This document shows, piece after piece, positions 21,113 through 34,122 of a stretch of DNA of 64,000 bases (positions are counted from its first letter, which is position 1; each line of letters opens with the position of its first letter). Under the pieces are notes generated by a model. The model was not told the DNA's origin and did no database searches. It was given only the letters and a program-made list of their open reading frames with translations. The position numbers and the translations under genes are program-made. This DNA comes from Staphylotrichum longicolle (Eukaryota; Ascomycota; Sordariomycetes; Sordariales; Chaetomiaceae): the NCBI GenBank assembly GCA_019096155.1, contig JAHCVI010000002.1, positions 2,542,001-2,606,000 on the forward strand, in the 5' to 3' direction.

Positions 21113-24100
21113 TTCGGGCCCGAAATCTCGTGGGTTGTCCTGGGGTTTCTCAATCAAATGAGTGGCGTCCTTCCTTCAGTCCAAGAATGTAAGGCTGGCA
21201 AACGCCCGATTCATATGAGCGGTGTGCCGGATTGGGATGTCGGTCGATGTCAGCGCGGTCGAGGGGAATGCTGGGATCCGAGCGACTCTTCAACGTGTGT
21301 GAGAAGGAATGATGGAATGAAATATGGAAAATTCGTGTGTGTTGCAAAGGAGTGTCGTCCTGAATGAATGAATGATCAGACAGGAGGTTTGTTGGGCCGT
21401 GAGATACGGATAGGGGTTAGCCAGTCGAAGCTGTGCAAAAAGGCAAGGGCTCGAGGCAAAACTGGGGGAATGGAATCCGGAAGGAATGAACGGATCCAAA
21501 GAATCGAGCGAATAGATGTTCCAAGGGAGTGACTGTGGTGAGAAAAGCGAAGGTAGAAAGTGGGGAGAGGGGGAAGGGGAAAGGATGGCGGTCGACCGAA
21601 GACGACGTGAGACGATCGGAGGTGGACAAAAAGAGAGACTAGGGGGAAAAACGAGAACGGGGACATGGGGCGTTCAAGAAGGGAAAAGCAAAACCAGTGG
21701 GCAGGACCGCCAGACCCGTGCAGGCGCTCCCAGGCTCCCACACTGGGCGGGCCGGTGGGGCCTTGCCGGCAAGCGCCTTGGACAAAACAGTCCAACGGGC
21801 GCGGCAGCAAATGAGAGTCGGCGAGTTGCAGTGGCACAGTGTGGATTGACGGTGCGACAAATGCAGGTCCCAGGGCTTCGTCTGATGTGTCCAATCGCTG
21901 CAGGGCCCGTCTGCAGCTTACCTGCAAGACAGCCTGGACGGGTGCGCCGCGTCGGGGGGTTGTGCCTGGGCCCGGCCAGCCTTACCAAGTACACAAGGGG
22001 CCAGACGGGTAGGGCCAGCCGAGCTCTGGCGGACGAGTCACGACCCAAGGCGGTTGAGAGAAGGAGGCTGTGGGAGGTTCGGTTGTTGAGGATGGCGACA
22101 TCCAGCCTCTCTGCCATGGGCATGGGCCATGGGGTGCCGACTCGGGCGATCCAAGGATGTGTTTCCCGACGCAACGGCCTGTGTGACTCGGGTACCTGGC
22201 TGGGGTCAGGCACAACTGCTGCCGAGCGACGCGCTGCGCCAAAAATGGAAGAAGACGGCAGGCCCAAGAACTGTGAAACCGTGAAACTGCGTCGTCTCCG
22301 GCTCCTCTGGGGAACGGAACATCGGGTGACGCAGGCTCGCAAGATGGGATGATACTGCATGAATTGGACGAACACACGCTAACCCCTTCATGTGGAGTTT
22401 TTGAGGTTTGGCTGCGAGCGCGATGCCCGTGCGCTAAGTTGTGGTTCTCCATCCACTTGCCGCTCTTCCTCCGCTTGCATCCACACCTTGGGATCAGCAA
22501 ATCCAGGCACAAATTCAATGTCCAGACTCCGGACGGTGGTGGGAGAACTGTGCTTCGCGTCGACAACCATTTGACACTCGCCGCACGCGCCGGCTCAGAT
22601 GCTGCCTAACTTGCTAATCTCTGCCCAGAGAAGCCCAGTTTCTGCTGTCATGCGCTGGTTTCTGGCGCTGTTGCTCCGGGCTTTATACCAAGGTACGCAG
22701 CGCAATACCTCGCCGGCTTGAGTCCCACTCCCGGGAGATGCTCGCCGGCACAGCCCCTGACGGATCACCGGTTGCTGCATCTCCGCACCCACGACTCGGG
22801 CTCTCCTGCTGTCCAGCTTCCCGCGACTTCGTTGTGGGCCAGGATGGTGCCACAGATTGGTGGAGCCGAGAGGAGGGTTTGGAACAACACCCTCGCCATG
22901 TTTGCGTGTCGCCCTGTCGCCCGCCGGAAGGGAGCTCTTGCGGCTTAGTCGACCATCATCACTCTATTGTTAACAACGAGTAACAAGATCCAACCCCTCG
23001 GGTCTCGGTGAGGCTGTCTTGGGACAAGTCGATCTTCCATCATGAGAGACCCCCCCACTCTTGGCCGCCCACAGCAGCACCGCTGCACCTTTGCCGGGTT
23101 CTTGTGGCGATGGGGGCCGAAAAGGGGGGAGCGCTAAGCTGGAAGTCATGTTACAGTGTGCATCCGGCCGATCGCACTCATGTCAGGCGCAACAGCTTGA
23201 GAAGAGCCATGACTTGATCGCGCCCCATACCAAGGCGGAAATCCGATCATGATCATCCTGGGCCAAGACAACAGACAGCACCGATCCCAGGCATCTCACG
23301 TGTGTGCTACGGCAGGCCTTGGGATGCAGAGCACCCAGAGCACCGCTCAGCCATTTCCGTGAGGCGCCGATCTGGGAACAACCGCTTATCAAGAGCAACG
23401 TGGGACAACGCACCAAGGACGTAGGGCACGAGTTCTGAAGGCGCCGACCCCCCGTGATGCATCGCCACTTGTGCCGCCACACATTCTGTTCCTGCAGCTG
23501 CTATCGTGCGCCTCGGTGTGCTGCGGGAGCCATCGAAAGTGTGCGACTGACCGTGTTCCTGCGCTGATGTTGCTGCTCCCTTCAGAGGTGGCCTTGCGGC
23601 CGTGGGGCGCTGAAGAGCAGGTCATGCAGTCAGCCGACACCCTCCAGGGTATACCGGGGCTCGTCCAAGAGAGGACCGCGAACCAGTGAATTCCCTTGTG
23701 CTTTGGGTCTGCAGTTGGCAGCCTGTCACTGCGCCATCAGTCAGGTGGAATGCACGACATGCAGCTCAGCTGAGCCCTCCCGGCATCTCGATGCGTTGCT
23801 CACTGCTCCGCTCTCAGGTACGCTTTCTCCTTCCTGCATGAGCAATGAGTTTTCAAGCAAAGCCAGCGCAAAAACATGAGGCTCGGCGACAGGTCCCGAG
23901 TGCCACGTCGCATCACAAAAAATACCACAGCTCCGGTTCCTTCGGTCGAGGTTGATGGCAGATCCGGCCGCAGTACGGATACGTCCACCGTGTCGACAGC
24001 ACTGTCACACCATTTGTCCCTCCCCTGGTGCTGTGGTGGGCTCTCAGTGCGCCTCGAGCATCGTCCGCCCCACTTTACCCCTGAAGCCAACTGCGGGTCG

Positions 24101-26666
24101 ATGCGGGCCCAGTCAGGAACGCTTTTGGAGCAAGCAAGACAATTGGCCCGTCTCACACCCTCCAGCAACCCCGAACCGGGGTTGGCACTTGCAGTGCAAG
24201 TGGGGTGTGGGTTGTGCCTGGCCCGCAGTTTCTTTCCCCTTTCCTGGACGTCGCTTTTCCCGTCTGCGTTTTTTTTTCTCCCATCCTCTGCCATCCGTGC
24301 GCGAGGGCTGTCTGCCTGACGGCGCAGCGACACGCATTAGCACCATTTTTAGAGCGCCCATCCCGAGGACGAGACGAAGAGTTTACCCGTGGCCAAGACG
24401 CCCAACCCTGCATTGCTGGACAGACGAGGCCGCCGCGCACTCGGGGAGGTCAGTTGACCCCACGCGCCGTCTGTCCGCCCGGTGCATTCACCATCATCAA
24501 AAGCGAAGGCCCGAGTCTCGAACCTGGCTTCCCCATCCACTGAATCCGGTTTGTCCATGGTGGAGCTGCACATTGCGTTCTGGGCCTGATCAGCGGTATC
24601 CTTGCTGTGCCCTGCTTGCGCAGTCTGGAATGGGTTTGACTCGTGGCACCGCGAAATCCTGAGTGGCCCTGGTTTCAAGCCGCGGGCGCGCCTCGGACTC
24701 ATTGGACGACGCGAGGCTGTGGTGAGGGTTCATGCACCAAGCTGCAGGCCGCGCGAAAGATGGGATGATTGGCCGAAAGGGGGCTGTCGTTCATGCACAC
24801 CCTCCGGACTTGACAACACCACCAGGGAAAACCCCTTTCAGACCACGGGACCTCAAACAAGCACATGCGAGCGATGGGCTGCCATGTGGTCGCCAAAAGA
24901 TCTAGAAAAATATATTCTCCAGATGCGGATTGGTTGTTACAGTTGACGGTGGCTTGCGGATAGTGGAAACGCCAGTTACCAATCGGCTTCCCAAGCCCGG
25001 GCCGCCGCGCACCCTGTGGCGCTCCCGGGGAGCCCTGAAGAACGACGACGCCCGCAAGCGTCGTCGTCATTGGACCTGGTTTCGAGCATCTGAAAACTGA
25101 CCCCCATGAGAGCCTCAATGACTGCAGGTTTCGTGCACTTTTCAGCTCCCGCTCCGGACCCAGCTGAGTCCCGGAGATAAAACGAATGAAATGCGAGAGG
25201 CTCGGGGCTCTCTTCCTCGGAGCGGGTATTGGTCCACGGTACCAGAACAGCCACGCCTCGCGAACACCGAGCGAGCTTCTCGAATTCTCTGCCGCTTCAA
25301 GACGCCTGCCAACCGGGCATTTTGTCGTCGCTCTCCCAAAGATAACCCCCTGTTGATACTTCATACCAAGCGCTGCTCCCCCGGATCTGACAACAAGGCT
25401 CCGACGCACCCGGCCACGTCACTTCATGCGACTCCTTCCATTGCATCCATTGCGGGCCAAGGGTCATGGCGAAACAACCAGCGAATCTATCTGCTGCCCA
25501 ACCATCCCATCCTTCTCTCCCACAAAAACCCCACCGTCCCGCCGTTGGAAGCTTTCGAAGCGCGTCTCAGATCCCACCGCTCCCTGCTCCTTGTTCCTCG
25601 GTCGTCTCGGCCGGCACCAACCAACCCCTGTCACGTCTGTAACAACAATCCCATCTAGAATATCATGCTCCCCCGGCTTTTCGTCCGATCTTTCAATCTC
25701 ACGGGCATAAAAGACAAACAACGCCAAATCTGCCGATCTGGTATACCGGCCGCTGTGGCTTTTTTTTGTGATTGGGTACCAGTCAACTGCATCGACCTTG
25801 ACATGCCGTGCCGTGTTAGGAAATCTCACCGTAGATATACATCACTCACATCTCCCCCCTTTCTCTCTTTTGCGGCAGCGCTTGCCTTGGTGCCAAGCCG
25901 CGAGATCGGTTCCCGGAAAGGGACGGATCGTGGTTCATTCACGTGTTTATGCTGTACCTATTCCGTAACACATGTACATCCATAGCAGATGGGATATTTT
26001 TGGAACGCGCCCGGGCTCTGCCCTGGCCTGCCCTGTCCTGTCCCATCCCGGGTCCTGGCGCTCGGTTAAAGATGGGGAGGGTTGCGCAGCGCGGCAAAGG
26101 GCCAAGACGAGCCGCAACTTGAGTTGCAGCCGGCGGCCGGGAGAAGGACATGCAGAACCGGGCGCGTCACCGGGGGTTGTTGAGATGGGTTAAGGTCAGG
26201 TAAGTAGAGGCCGGAAAAATCCTGGGAGTGGTGTGTTTCATGATGCCGAGACCGGAAGAGGGAGGTTTGGGGTACCAGGGCGTATTTGATGTTCATGTGA
26301 ATGAGCCTGGAAGATTTATTGTTGGGGAATCTTGAGTTGATATACTCTGTAGGTTGCGACAATTAGCCATATCGTGGAGTCAAAAGTGACTGTGTTGTTT
26401 CGTTACACAAACCTGATTCAACACACCAGAAAGAGAGAAAAAACAAATAGAGTTGGGTAGGAGACTGTCGTTGAATCTTCCATCAACATGACAACACCAG
26501 GTATCTCGAGTTTGTGATATGGGGAAGAGGAGCTGATCATCATGATTCACGGCGGTGTTGTCAGCTATCTCATCGACTGAGATTCGCTCACTCCTGTTTT
26601 CACCCTGAAGTAAACCGTCATTTTGGAGCTGTTGGTCTTCATTCACAAATCCTGAAAAATTCCTGA
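21113..26666. other. Very large upstream region of the homeodomain gene
   Basis: About 5.55 kb with no convincing coding gene. Open frames exist on both strands but lack conserved motifs and show no consistent codon pattern. It runs from the homeodomain start codon to the 3' end of the p34-like gene, so it should hold the regulator's promoter and possibly a long leader with upstream ORFs, as is common for developmental regulators in these fungi. No repeats or transposon remnants were recognised. Confidence 0.55.
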
Positions 26667-27917
26667 TCACAGCTCTTTCATCACTTCGCCCACTGCGCGC
26701 GCTGCCATCCTCTTCCGCTGCTCCTCTGGCAGCCCGGCACTCGCGTCCCTCACCGCTTGCAGCTTCAACATCATCTTCTCCAACTTTTGAACATCATCCT
26801 CTTCCACCTCTTCATCCTCCTCTTCCTGGCCCCTGGACCCCTCATCACCGCTCCCACCACCGCCCCAGATAGCTTTCCTCAACCCGACAAAATCCTCCCT
26901 ATCAAACCCAAAGCCCAGACTCTCCGGGTCAAACTCACCATCATCATCTCCCTCCCCCGCCTCATCATCATCGTCTTCATCCTCCCCAAGACCACCTGCC
27001 AAATCCCCACCAGACCAATCATTCGCCTCCAGCGCCTCCAGCATCCTCGCGACCCCCATCCTCTCCCCAAATTCATTTTTTTTCCCTCCCCGTCTGTCTT
27101 CTTCCTCCCACCCGCCTTCAAGACATGGACGAACTCCAACCCAAACTCGGCGCACAGATCCTCCCACTCATCCAACTCGCCCCCATCACCATCATCGCCC
27201 CCTTCCGCACCAACACCAGTCCCAACTCCCCAACGCCCACCGCCAACCCCACGCCATCCCACTCCCACCCGCCCAGCCCCTCCCGCACGACCCGCCCGAC
27301 GTGGCGGATCAACTCTCTCGCGCGCTCCCTCTCCAGCTCTCCCCCGCGCTCCTTCCCCTCCTGAGTCGACGACAATGATGGTGCAGACGGCAGCGCGAAG
27401 ACAACCACCACCCCGCCCAGCACCGCGAGCACCTCCTTCGCTTCCGCCGAGAGGAACGAGGCAGACCAGTCGGCGGGCGAGGCGACGAGGTCGAGCCAGA
27501 TGGGCACCGAGGCGGTGTAGTAGGGCGTGGCGAGCGGGAGGGGGTGGGTTGTGCCTGCGAGGGTGGGCGGGTCGTCGACTTCCTCGGTTGGAGGTGGTGG
27601 TGGTGGCGGCGGCGGGGGTGAGGATGATGAGGATGAGGATGGGGGTGGTGGTGGTGCGGGGTGGTGGTGGAGGAGGAGGGGTGGGTGCCTGTTAGGTCTG
27701 TTGAGGGGAGAGGTTAGTACTAAGGCATGTTTGGGGTGTGAAGGATGGGTGAAATGGGGAATAAGGAGGTGAGATGAAGGAGGGAAGGTTATGAGCGGAG
27801 AGGGAGGTGGAACATGCCTTTGATGACATCGCTCAGGTGTTGTGCCGAGTCGGCGAGTGAGACGGCGAGGATGCGACGTGGATTTGAGATCTCCATTTTG
27901 TCTTTGGCGGTGCTCAT
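26667..27917 (-). CDS. Adaptin-binding p34/Irc6-like protein, frame-broken
   Basis: The start MSTAKDKMEIS (ATG at 27917) leads into LAVSLADSAQHLSDVIK. An intron of about 117-120 bp follows, with acceptor at 27698-27699. The donor is either GT at 27812-27813 (frame kept) or GC at 27816-27817, which gives the family-typical DLTG. Next are conserved PYYTASVPIWLDLVASPADW and EVLAVLGGVVVVFALP, then DEWEDLCAEFGLEFVHV and the C-terminal helix EKMMLKLQAVRDASAGLP..RKRMAARAVGEVM. These fit the alpha- and gamma-adaptin binding p34 family (AAGAB in animals, Irc6-related in yeast), which assists clathrin adaptor assembly in the cytosol. The reading frame shifts twice: at about 27228-27231 (a G4 on the coding strand) and at 27076-27083 (an A8 on the coding strand). 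Each is repaired by one extra base, so these may be assembly indels. Confidence 0.7.
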
Positions 27918-29915
27918 CGTTGGCAGGGAGTACTCTGTACCCAATATGTATGATAAGGTTGAGCTGGTGTTGATGTGGAGAGGGAATATGAGGTGCAGTG
28001 TAAGGTAATGTACAGAACACAATACCGTCACGGGTTTCCGTTACCGTACATGACAGATGGAGGGGACAGTTCCAGGCTCGCAGTTTCTGAAAAGGTTGGC
28101 GGGGCATTCACATGGCGGGGTGTTGGAGGCGCGTTATCATCACAATCTCCGGGGCTCACCTGAAAATGCCGGTGGATTTCCTCCGAGGGTCTCGGTACAA
28201 GCCCACTTCACCTCACGTCGGCTCCGCAGAGAGCACGCTCAATGCATGGAAACATTGCAAGTGTTCAACGAATTGTCAGAAACTAAGCTGGCCATTATGT
28301 GTCGACGAGGCATGCGATGAGAGATGAGACAAGAAAAACGAGAGACGTGTGCTCAGCGTGGCAAAAACTGACTTGCTCTCGATGCCAAGTGCCCTTAGTG
28401 ACAACAGATCGACGTTCACATCACTCTTGGCCGCGTCCTGATACGCCCATTGAGTATCTGGGCATGCTAAGCTTTAAAACATTGAGACAACCTCCCACCC
28501 GAGCCCGCCATACTCAGACAGAAACTGCGCTCCCACACAATACACAAGCTCGGGTACGCACCTGACAGACAACCCTCCACACCGCACCACCACCCTTCTA
28601 GAACCCCTCGGCCAGATACAACCAGGTCTCAAACACCCACCCCATCGGGACCGAACAGAGAGGGGGCATGTCTCAAAACCGGCTCCCACTCGGGACCTTC
28701 TCACACCAACCCTGCGTGTGCGCTTACAAACCCTAAACCCAAAGGCAACCAACCCCACTGCGGAACAAACACCTCCCCTCATCAAGAAAACAGAGCTGGC
28801 CGAGTTGGACCGCTAGACAAGCAGGCTCCCGTCCCTCCCAGACAGGATGAGCACACAAGACCAGCTCACACCCCCCCAATCGGGGCGAGAAGTGATTATC
28901 TAGCCTCCCCCGCTCGTGTCACCACATAGAGACAGAACCAACAAGACCAACTGAGACACGACACTTTTGAGCCAGACACTCAACACCAAAGGAGACACTC
29001 ACGATGCACTCCGCGAGATGGAGCAAACCCATGGACACACATCACGCCGGTAATACCAGAGGCACGGGCGGGCAGACAGAACTGCAATGGTCTGAGTTTT
29101 ACCTAAGGTAAACTTTTTTGTAATCCCCACCTCCTCCCCTCTAAGATATAGATTACTCCACACAGTGGTATGTAAAGCAGCAAAGACCATTCCGGAAAGG
29201 CAAGCCAGTCCACCCAGCCACCCACCAGCCCATCTATCCCAGCTATTATCTATTACGCCCCGTTTGTTCCCCGGTCCAGCCCTCCCCCAACAGCCTCAAC
29301 CCGTGGTATACCCTGTCATTGACCCATAATCATCTTCCTTTGTGATTCCCCCCCTGTGGTGATGAGATCTCCCCCAGTGATGAAATATACTAATACAAGT
29401 CCCCAATCTCGTGCTGTGTGAAGGCCCAGTCTCGGGTAGTGAAGACGTCCAATCTCGTGCTGTGTGATGGTCCAATGTTGGCATGTGTGAAAGTGGGATT
29501 TTGTGATCTGGGGAAGTTGTTTCGTCAAAATCGATGAGCGCGAGAGGAAGAGAAGTGATGAGAGGAGAGAATTGGTATGAATGGGTTGGGAGAAAAGCTA
29601 ACGCACTGGATATTGGCCAGCACCGAATGAAACAACGCGACGGTGAGGTGGGGAAGCGAAGGTTGAGCAGGATGCTGTTCGGTCATTTGGCCGAGAGCCA
29701 ACCCAACCCCCACTCACCCTCTCGGAATCGAGACGCAGTGCAAGGTACCCAAACCATAAACCGGAAACCAGTCCCTTGACGAGGAGTAAGAGCCGCGATG
29801 AGCGCGGCATCAAAAACGCCAGACACCTTGCTGTCCGAGTCCGAGTCCGATCCCAAGTCCGAAAGCAGATTTTTTTTTTGGAGGGGTTTTCTGTCCGTTC
29901 AAACTTGCTGGAAAT
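27918..29915. other. Intergenic between the p34-like gene and a Zn2Cys6 gene
   Basis: About 2.0 kb. The part at roughly 28500-29030 is C/A-rich on the plus strand with few T, and the tandem 23-bp units at 29402-29493 lie within the interval. No gene was recognised. Confidence 0.55.
29402..29493. repeat. Four imperfect tandem units of 23 bp
   Basis: Units start at 29402, 29425, 29448 and 29471. Units 1 and 3 share the 19-bp string CCAATCTCGTGCTGTGTGA; units 2 and 4 are more diverged. They are non-coding and lie downstream of the Zn2Cys6 gene's stop codon. Confidence 0.75.
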
Positions 29916-32257
29916 TCACCAATGCGTCTGTGGTCCCATGGGCCCCATGCCAAACGGGCCGAATTGTGACGGCTCGTAGGGGACCTGGGGGTTAGGAGCA
30001 CTCACGGGCTGGCCGCCAAACATGTCCCACTCGAGCGTTTGGGCGCCGAGCATGCCGATAAAGTCCATCGAGTCGTCAGGCATCATCAGCCCCGGGTCGG
30101 GAAGGACTCCGCCGTCGAGGTTGCCGAGGAGTTCCGGTGGCGTATACAGGCTCGCGGGTGTTTGGTCCTCCTTGAACTCTTGGTCTGGCATGCAAGCCCG
30201 CAGCTTCTCGACGTAGAAGGGGGTCTCCGGGTATTTACCCGTCGCGGTGAGGAGGGCTTGCGCCCGCTTGTCCCATGCCCGCATGATGTGGCAGGCGAGC
30301 GAGATGTGCTTCTTGTTGGCGCTGTCATAGAGTTCTGGGTGAAAGGTGTAGACGACCTCGACCTGATGCCAGGCACGAGCCACGAGCGATCCCTCAGTGC
30401 GGTGGCACAGCTGCCCAACCATGTACATGAAAATGTCGAGGTGGAAGTGCAACAGCGTAAACCACGCAAACCCCTGGTCCTTGGTCGACATGTGGTTGAC
30501 TTCGTCGTGCTCGAACATGCAGATGGCATGCTTGAAGGCGTTGTCCTTGGACGTCTTGACCTCGTTGCCCCAGTCGGGCTGCTCTTTAGGCGGCGTCCCG
30601 AGTTCGGTGAGCCTGTGGACCAGGTGTTCTCGCATGACGTTCGCCATTCCATGCACGGGTCCTGCGTTGGGATCCGAGTATTTGTCGAGCACTTCGATCA
30701 GCTCCTCGCGAAGCGTCGCGACCGAGCGCCGGTACTCTACCAGTTGCTCCTCGGTCGGCCCATTGTCGCTGCCGCCTTCTGTCGCGTCGTCCTCGGGCAC
30801 CAGAGTCACCCCCTCGAACCCAGGCGTGTCCATGAGAAACTTGGCAAACTTGTGCGTCAACAAGCAGAAAATCATCTCGGTCGGGCCCTCGCGGTCTTGG
30901 AACGGTTCCTGCGCAGATGGCGAAATGTCTGCGTCGTCGAGATTCTTGGGCGACCCGGTGTTGCAGTTCGATGGCAGCAAGGAATGGCTGAGCCCGGAAA
31001 ACATGGCGTACTTGGCATCGACCATGACGATTTGCCACCAGAGACGCCGTCGCATTTCGCATTCGAACGGGGGAAGACCAAGAGCATCGCCGTCGCGGTG
31101 CAGACCCATCTTTTGGGCGATGCGGATAGCGACGCCGTTGAGAATCCACACGGCATGCCGGTTGTAGCGGCCTTGCAGGGAGATCTGTGTGCACCAAGTT
31201 AGCGGGGAAAAGTGTCCAGGGCAACTACCCGCCAAAGGACTATACCAAATAGATGACGAGAGCTTGGAGAACCGTAAAGTTGTGATGCCGCAAGAAGCCG
31301 ATGCGGACAAGTGTTTGGCGGACCGCTGACGAATAGCTTTGGAGTACCTGCTCCCTGGCGAGCCCGAGTCGTTGCCGGCACTCATCCGGAGTCAGGGACA
31401 CGACCGCCATCAAGAAAATGGAAAGCAAGAGCGCCTCCATGCTCTTGGGAATTTCCATGTTGCCGTTGGCAGCGCCCACAAGGTAAGGCTCCACTGAGGG
31501 GACGTGGATGATCTTGGTCAAAGGATTCACCCTGGCCAGGTACAACTGCCACAGCATAAGCATCTGGGCAGAGTTTGGCCGGAGTCTCTCGCCAACCACG
31601 GCGGAGATGTCGCCGCTAAGGATCATCTCTGAGTTTTCGTCAGGAGTCATGGTCTCCGGGTCGCTATCCTCGGAATCTTCGTCGGCCATGGCCATCTGCT
31701 TCATGGCTTTCACCTGTCGGATTCGGTTAGAACAGGCACGGCGGCCGGAAGGTAAGAAGGGCCACGTACCTCGTCGTAGACGACCTGCAGCAAGGGGTTG
31801 TCCACGAAGCGCACGTTTCCGTCCTCCCTGACGAGTTTGCCGGCGGGCTGCCATCGCAGTTCGTCCGAGTTGATGGACGGGCGAGGCGAGTTCCCGTCCG
31901 GCGGCTTCTCGGCGCCATACTTCTTCAACAAGTCCTCGCACCGGGTAAGCCGATCTTGCAGGTCCTGGTTTGGCCGCCTCCGCTTGCGCGCGGGTGCCGG
32001 AGTGCTCGGTACGCAGCGAACTTGCGCCTTGGGAGGGATCAGCAAAGCCAGCACAAGACTTCGGACCTCCCCTGAGCTCGTCTTACCTTCTGGCAATTGG
32101 CACACGGAAAGTGTCTGTCGCATTTGATCTTCCGATGCTGGCAGAGGACGCAAGCCAAAACGCGGGGCTGTTTTGGGTGAGGAAACGTGAGGGCGGGCGG
32201 TTGCGGTGGTGGGGCGGGCGCAGAGGCCTGCGAACTCGGGGTCGATGAGGACTCCAT
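29916..32257 (-). CDS. Zn(II)2Cys6 transcription factor with fungal-specific regulatory domain
   Basis: Exons 32087-32257, 31770-32027, 31246-31713 and 29916-31184, with introns of 56-61 bp, join in phase 0 to 721 residues. The six cysteines of the binuclear cluster sit at about residues 36, 39, 46, 52, 55 and 62 (CVLCQHRKIKC...CANCQKAQVRC); the first intron splits the cluster. An acidic linker (EDSEDSDPETMTPDE) leads into the fungal_trans middle-homology region (LQGRYNRHAVWILNGVAIR, then ECEMRRRLWWQIVMVDAKYA). The C-terminus is Pro/Gly/Gln-rich. Such proteins bind CGG-type sites in the nucleus and regulate metabolism or secondary metabolism. The target pathway is unknown, and no biosynthetic cluster flanks it. 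Confidence 0.9.
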
Positions 32258-34122
32258 CGTGTGCAGTGAGAGGTGGATGTGGCGGTTTGCCACCTCGACC
32301 AAACCGAAGACAAGTCTGAGAAAATGCGAATGAGGTTCGCACCGAACGGCCCCGCGAGGTGAGCTGAAGTTGCTCGCAGGGCTCGGTCACATTCAGACTC
32401 GACGGCGGCAACAGGGACCGAGGGTCCGAGAGGTAGCAGCGGGCAAGGGACCGATTTGGCACCCCGAGGCCGAGCGAGTTGGGCTGAGATAGCGTTGTTT
32501 TTGCCGGGCAATGCTCGGCAAACGAGGCGATAGGCTATTAGTTTATGTTCGTTTAATGTCGACGGGGTCGGATATGGCACGAGTAGTGTGTGGCTGAGGT
32601 GGTTACTGGGGAGCTCTTGTTCGTAGTCGGATCGAGAGGGGAGTAAGTAAGCGAAACCGAAGTTCAGACTGAAGAAGATGAGATTTCTCTCAAAGGGCCG
32701 GTCCAAACTGCAGATTGGATGAAGCTAAGGGATCGAAAGGTGGCCACGGTGGGGCTGGGAACCCGAGTTCCTCGAGATAATATAGGCCCAAACTGAGCAA
32801 AGCGCCAGAGTGGCTGATGGAATACGCGGAATCGTCTGCCGCCCCTTGCAGATAACCTTACTCTAAGGTGAAATGCCGGGTGGTGCAGCTGGATGTGGTC
32901 GTTACGTAGCGCCGACAGCCTGGGGCTGCAAAGTGCCTTGAGTGGGTTGGGTGTTTTTTTGTGTTCTCAAACTGGAACTTTCCATGCCTGGGCTGCCTGG
33001 TCTGAGGTCGGAGGTCGGCGCACAAATCCCCCCTTTGGAGGGGTTAGTCATCGGTTCTCGAGACGCCGATTTGTCCAGCTCTGCAGAAAATGCCCGAAAT
33101 GTGTGCGCTTGCTCCGATGTTATCTGAGAGGGAATCAACAAATGTCCGCCAGGCTGCCTCACATGCGCATGCGACCCATCCTCCAAAGTGCAGGGAAGTT
33201 GTTTCACGTCGGAGACGCACGCCCACGCCCACGCCCACGAGGCGGGCCTGCCTTTTGCTTTCCTTGCTTGCCTCGCCTACTGTGTACCTCCGGGGACTGT
33301 TATGACGTGGGTGACCGGGAAGGTCTGTTTCCGGCAGGCGTTTTTGAGGTTCTGTGCATCTCTGGCAGAGCGTCGCATCACATGGACGATCCTGCCGGGA
33401 CTGGGCTGCAAGCAGCGAAAGGAGGCCCGACTCGTTTTCGGCTGCAGCGCTTGAGGGTGTGTTTCACGACCGATTCCGAGAACCAGGCACGGGTAAACCC
33501 GAATTCGGGTTCGGACCCGTCGATGCTAGGGAGTTGCCGCAGTGGATGAAAGGATCCTGGGTCGCTCACATATTTAAAGCTTCTCTAACACCAGGGGAGT
33601 TGACTGACCGCCCCCAGCTTTGCCCAGAAAAAGCGCCCAACCAGCTTTGGCAAGACAAGATAACAACTTGATACTGTCCTCTGATGTAATCGTACCTGTT
33701 TCGTTCCATATCATGTTTTTCGAGCTTCTTGACTCTCCGGGTCCTACGGACGCACCACCACCTAGCTGCATTGGCACCAGCACAGATCCATGTGCACTAA
33801 TAAATTTCGGACTCTGAGAGAGCCGGTAACGTACATCAGGACACAGTACACATTCGGACACGTCCATACCCCGAGAAATTACACGCTTTTGTACTGGGGA
33901 ATTTCCGGGGCTCCCGCTGTTCTTGGCATGGCTCTTTCCCTGGAAAGCGGTCAGCGGCTGGAGGGTCGCGCAGACCCACCAAATTTTTACTGCCGCCATT
34001 CATGTCTGTCGCAATTGTCATTTTGATCGTGTGCTCCGATCCCGCAGAGGTGCACTCTTGGCCGGCTCCGTTTGAGCATCTTGGGGTTGCGGAATGACAT
34101 ATTCTGGATCAAGACCACCAAC
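32258..34122. other. Divergent intergenic region between the Zn2Cys6 and LYS4 genes
   Basis: About 1.87 kb upstream of two divergent genes, so it should hold both promoters. No coding frame could be supported and no specific site was assigned. Confidence 0.55.

Noticed and set aside
26757..27695. 312-residue plus-strand frame across the p34-like gene
   Set aside because: Low-complexity Pro/Thr/Ser sequence created by the complement of the true minus-strand gene.
28731..28740. Telomere-like CCCTAAACCC
   Set aside because: Fewer than two units in a C/A-rich stretch; expected by chance there.
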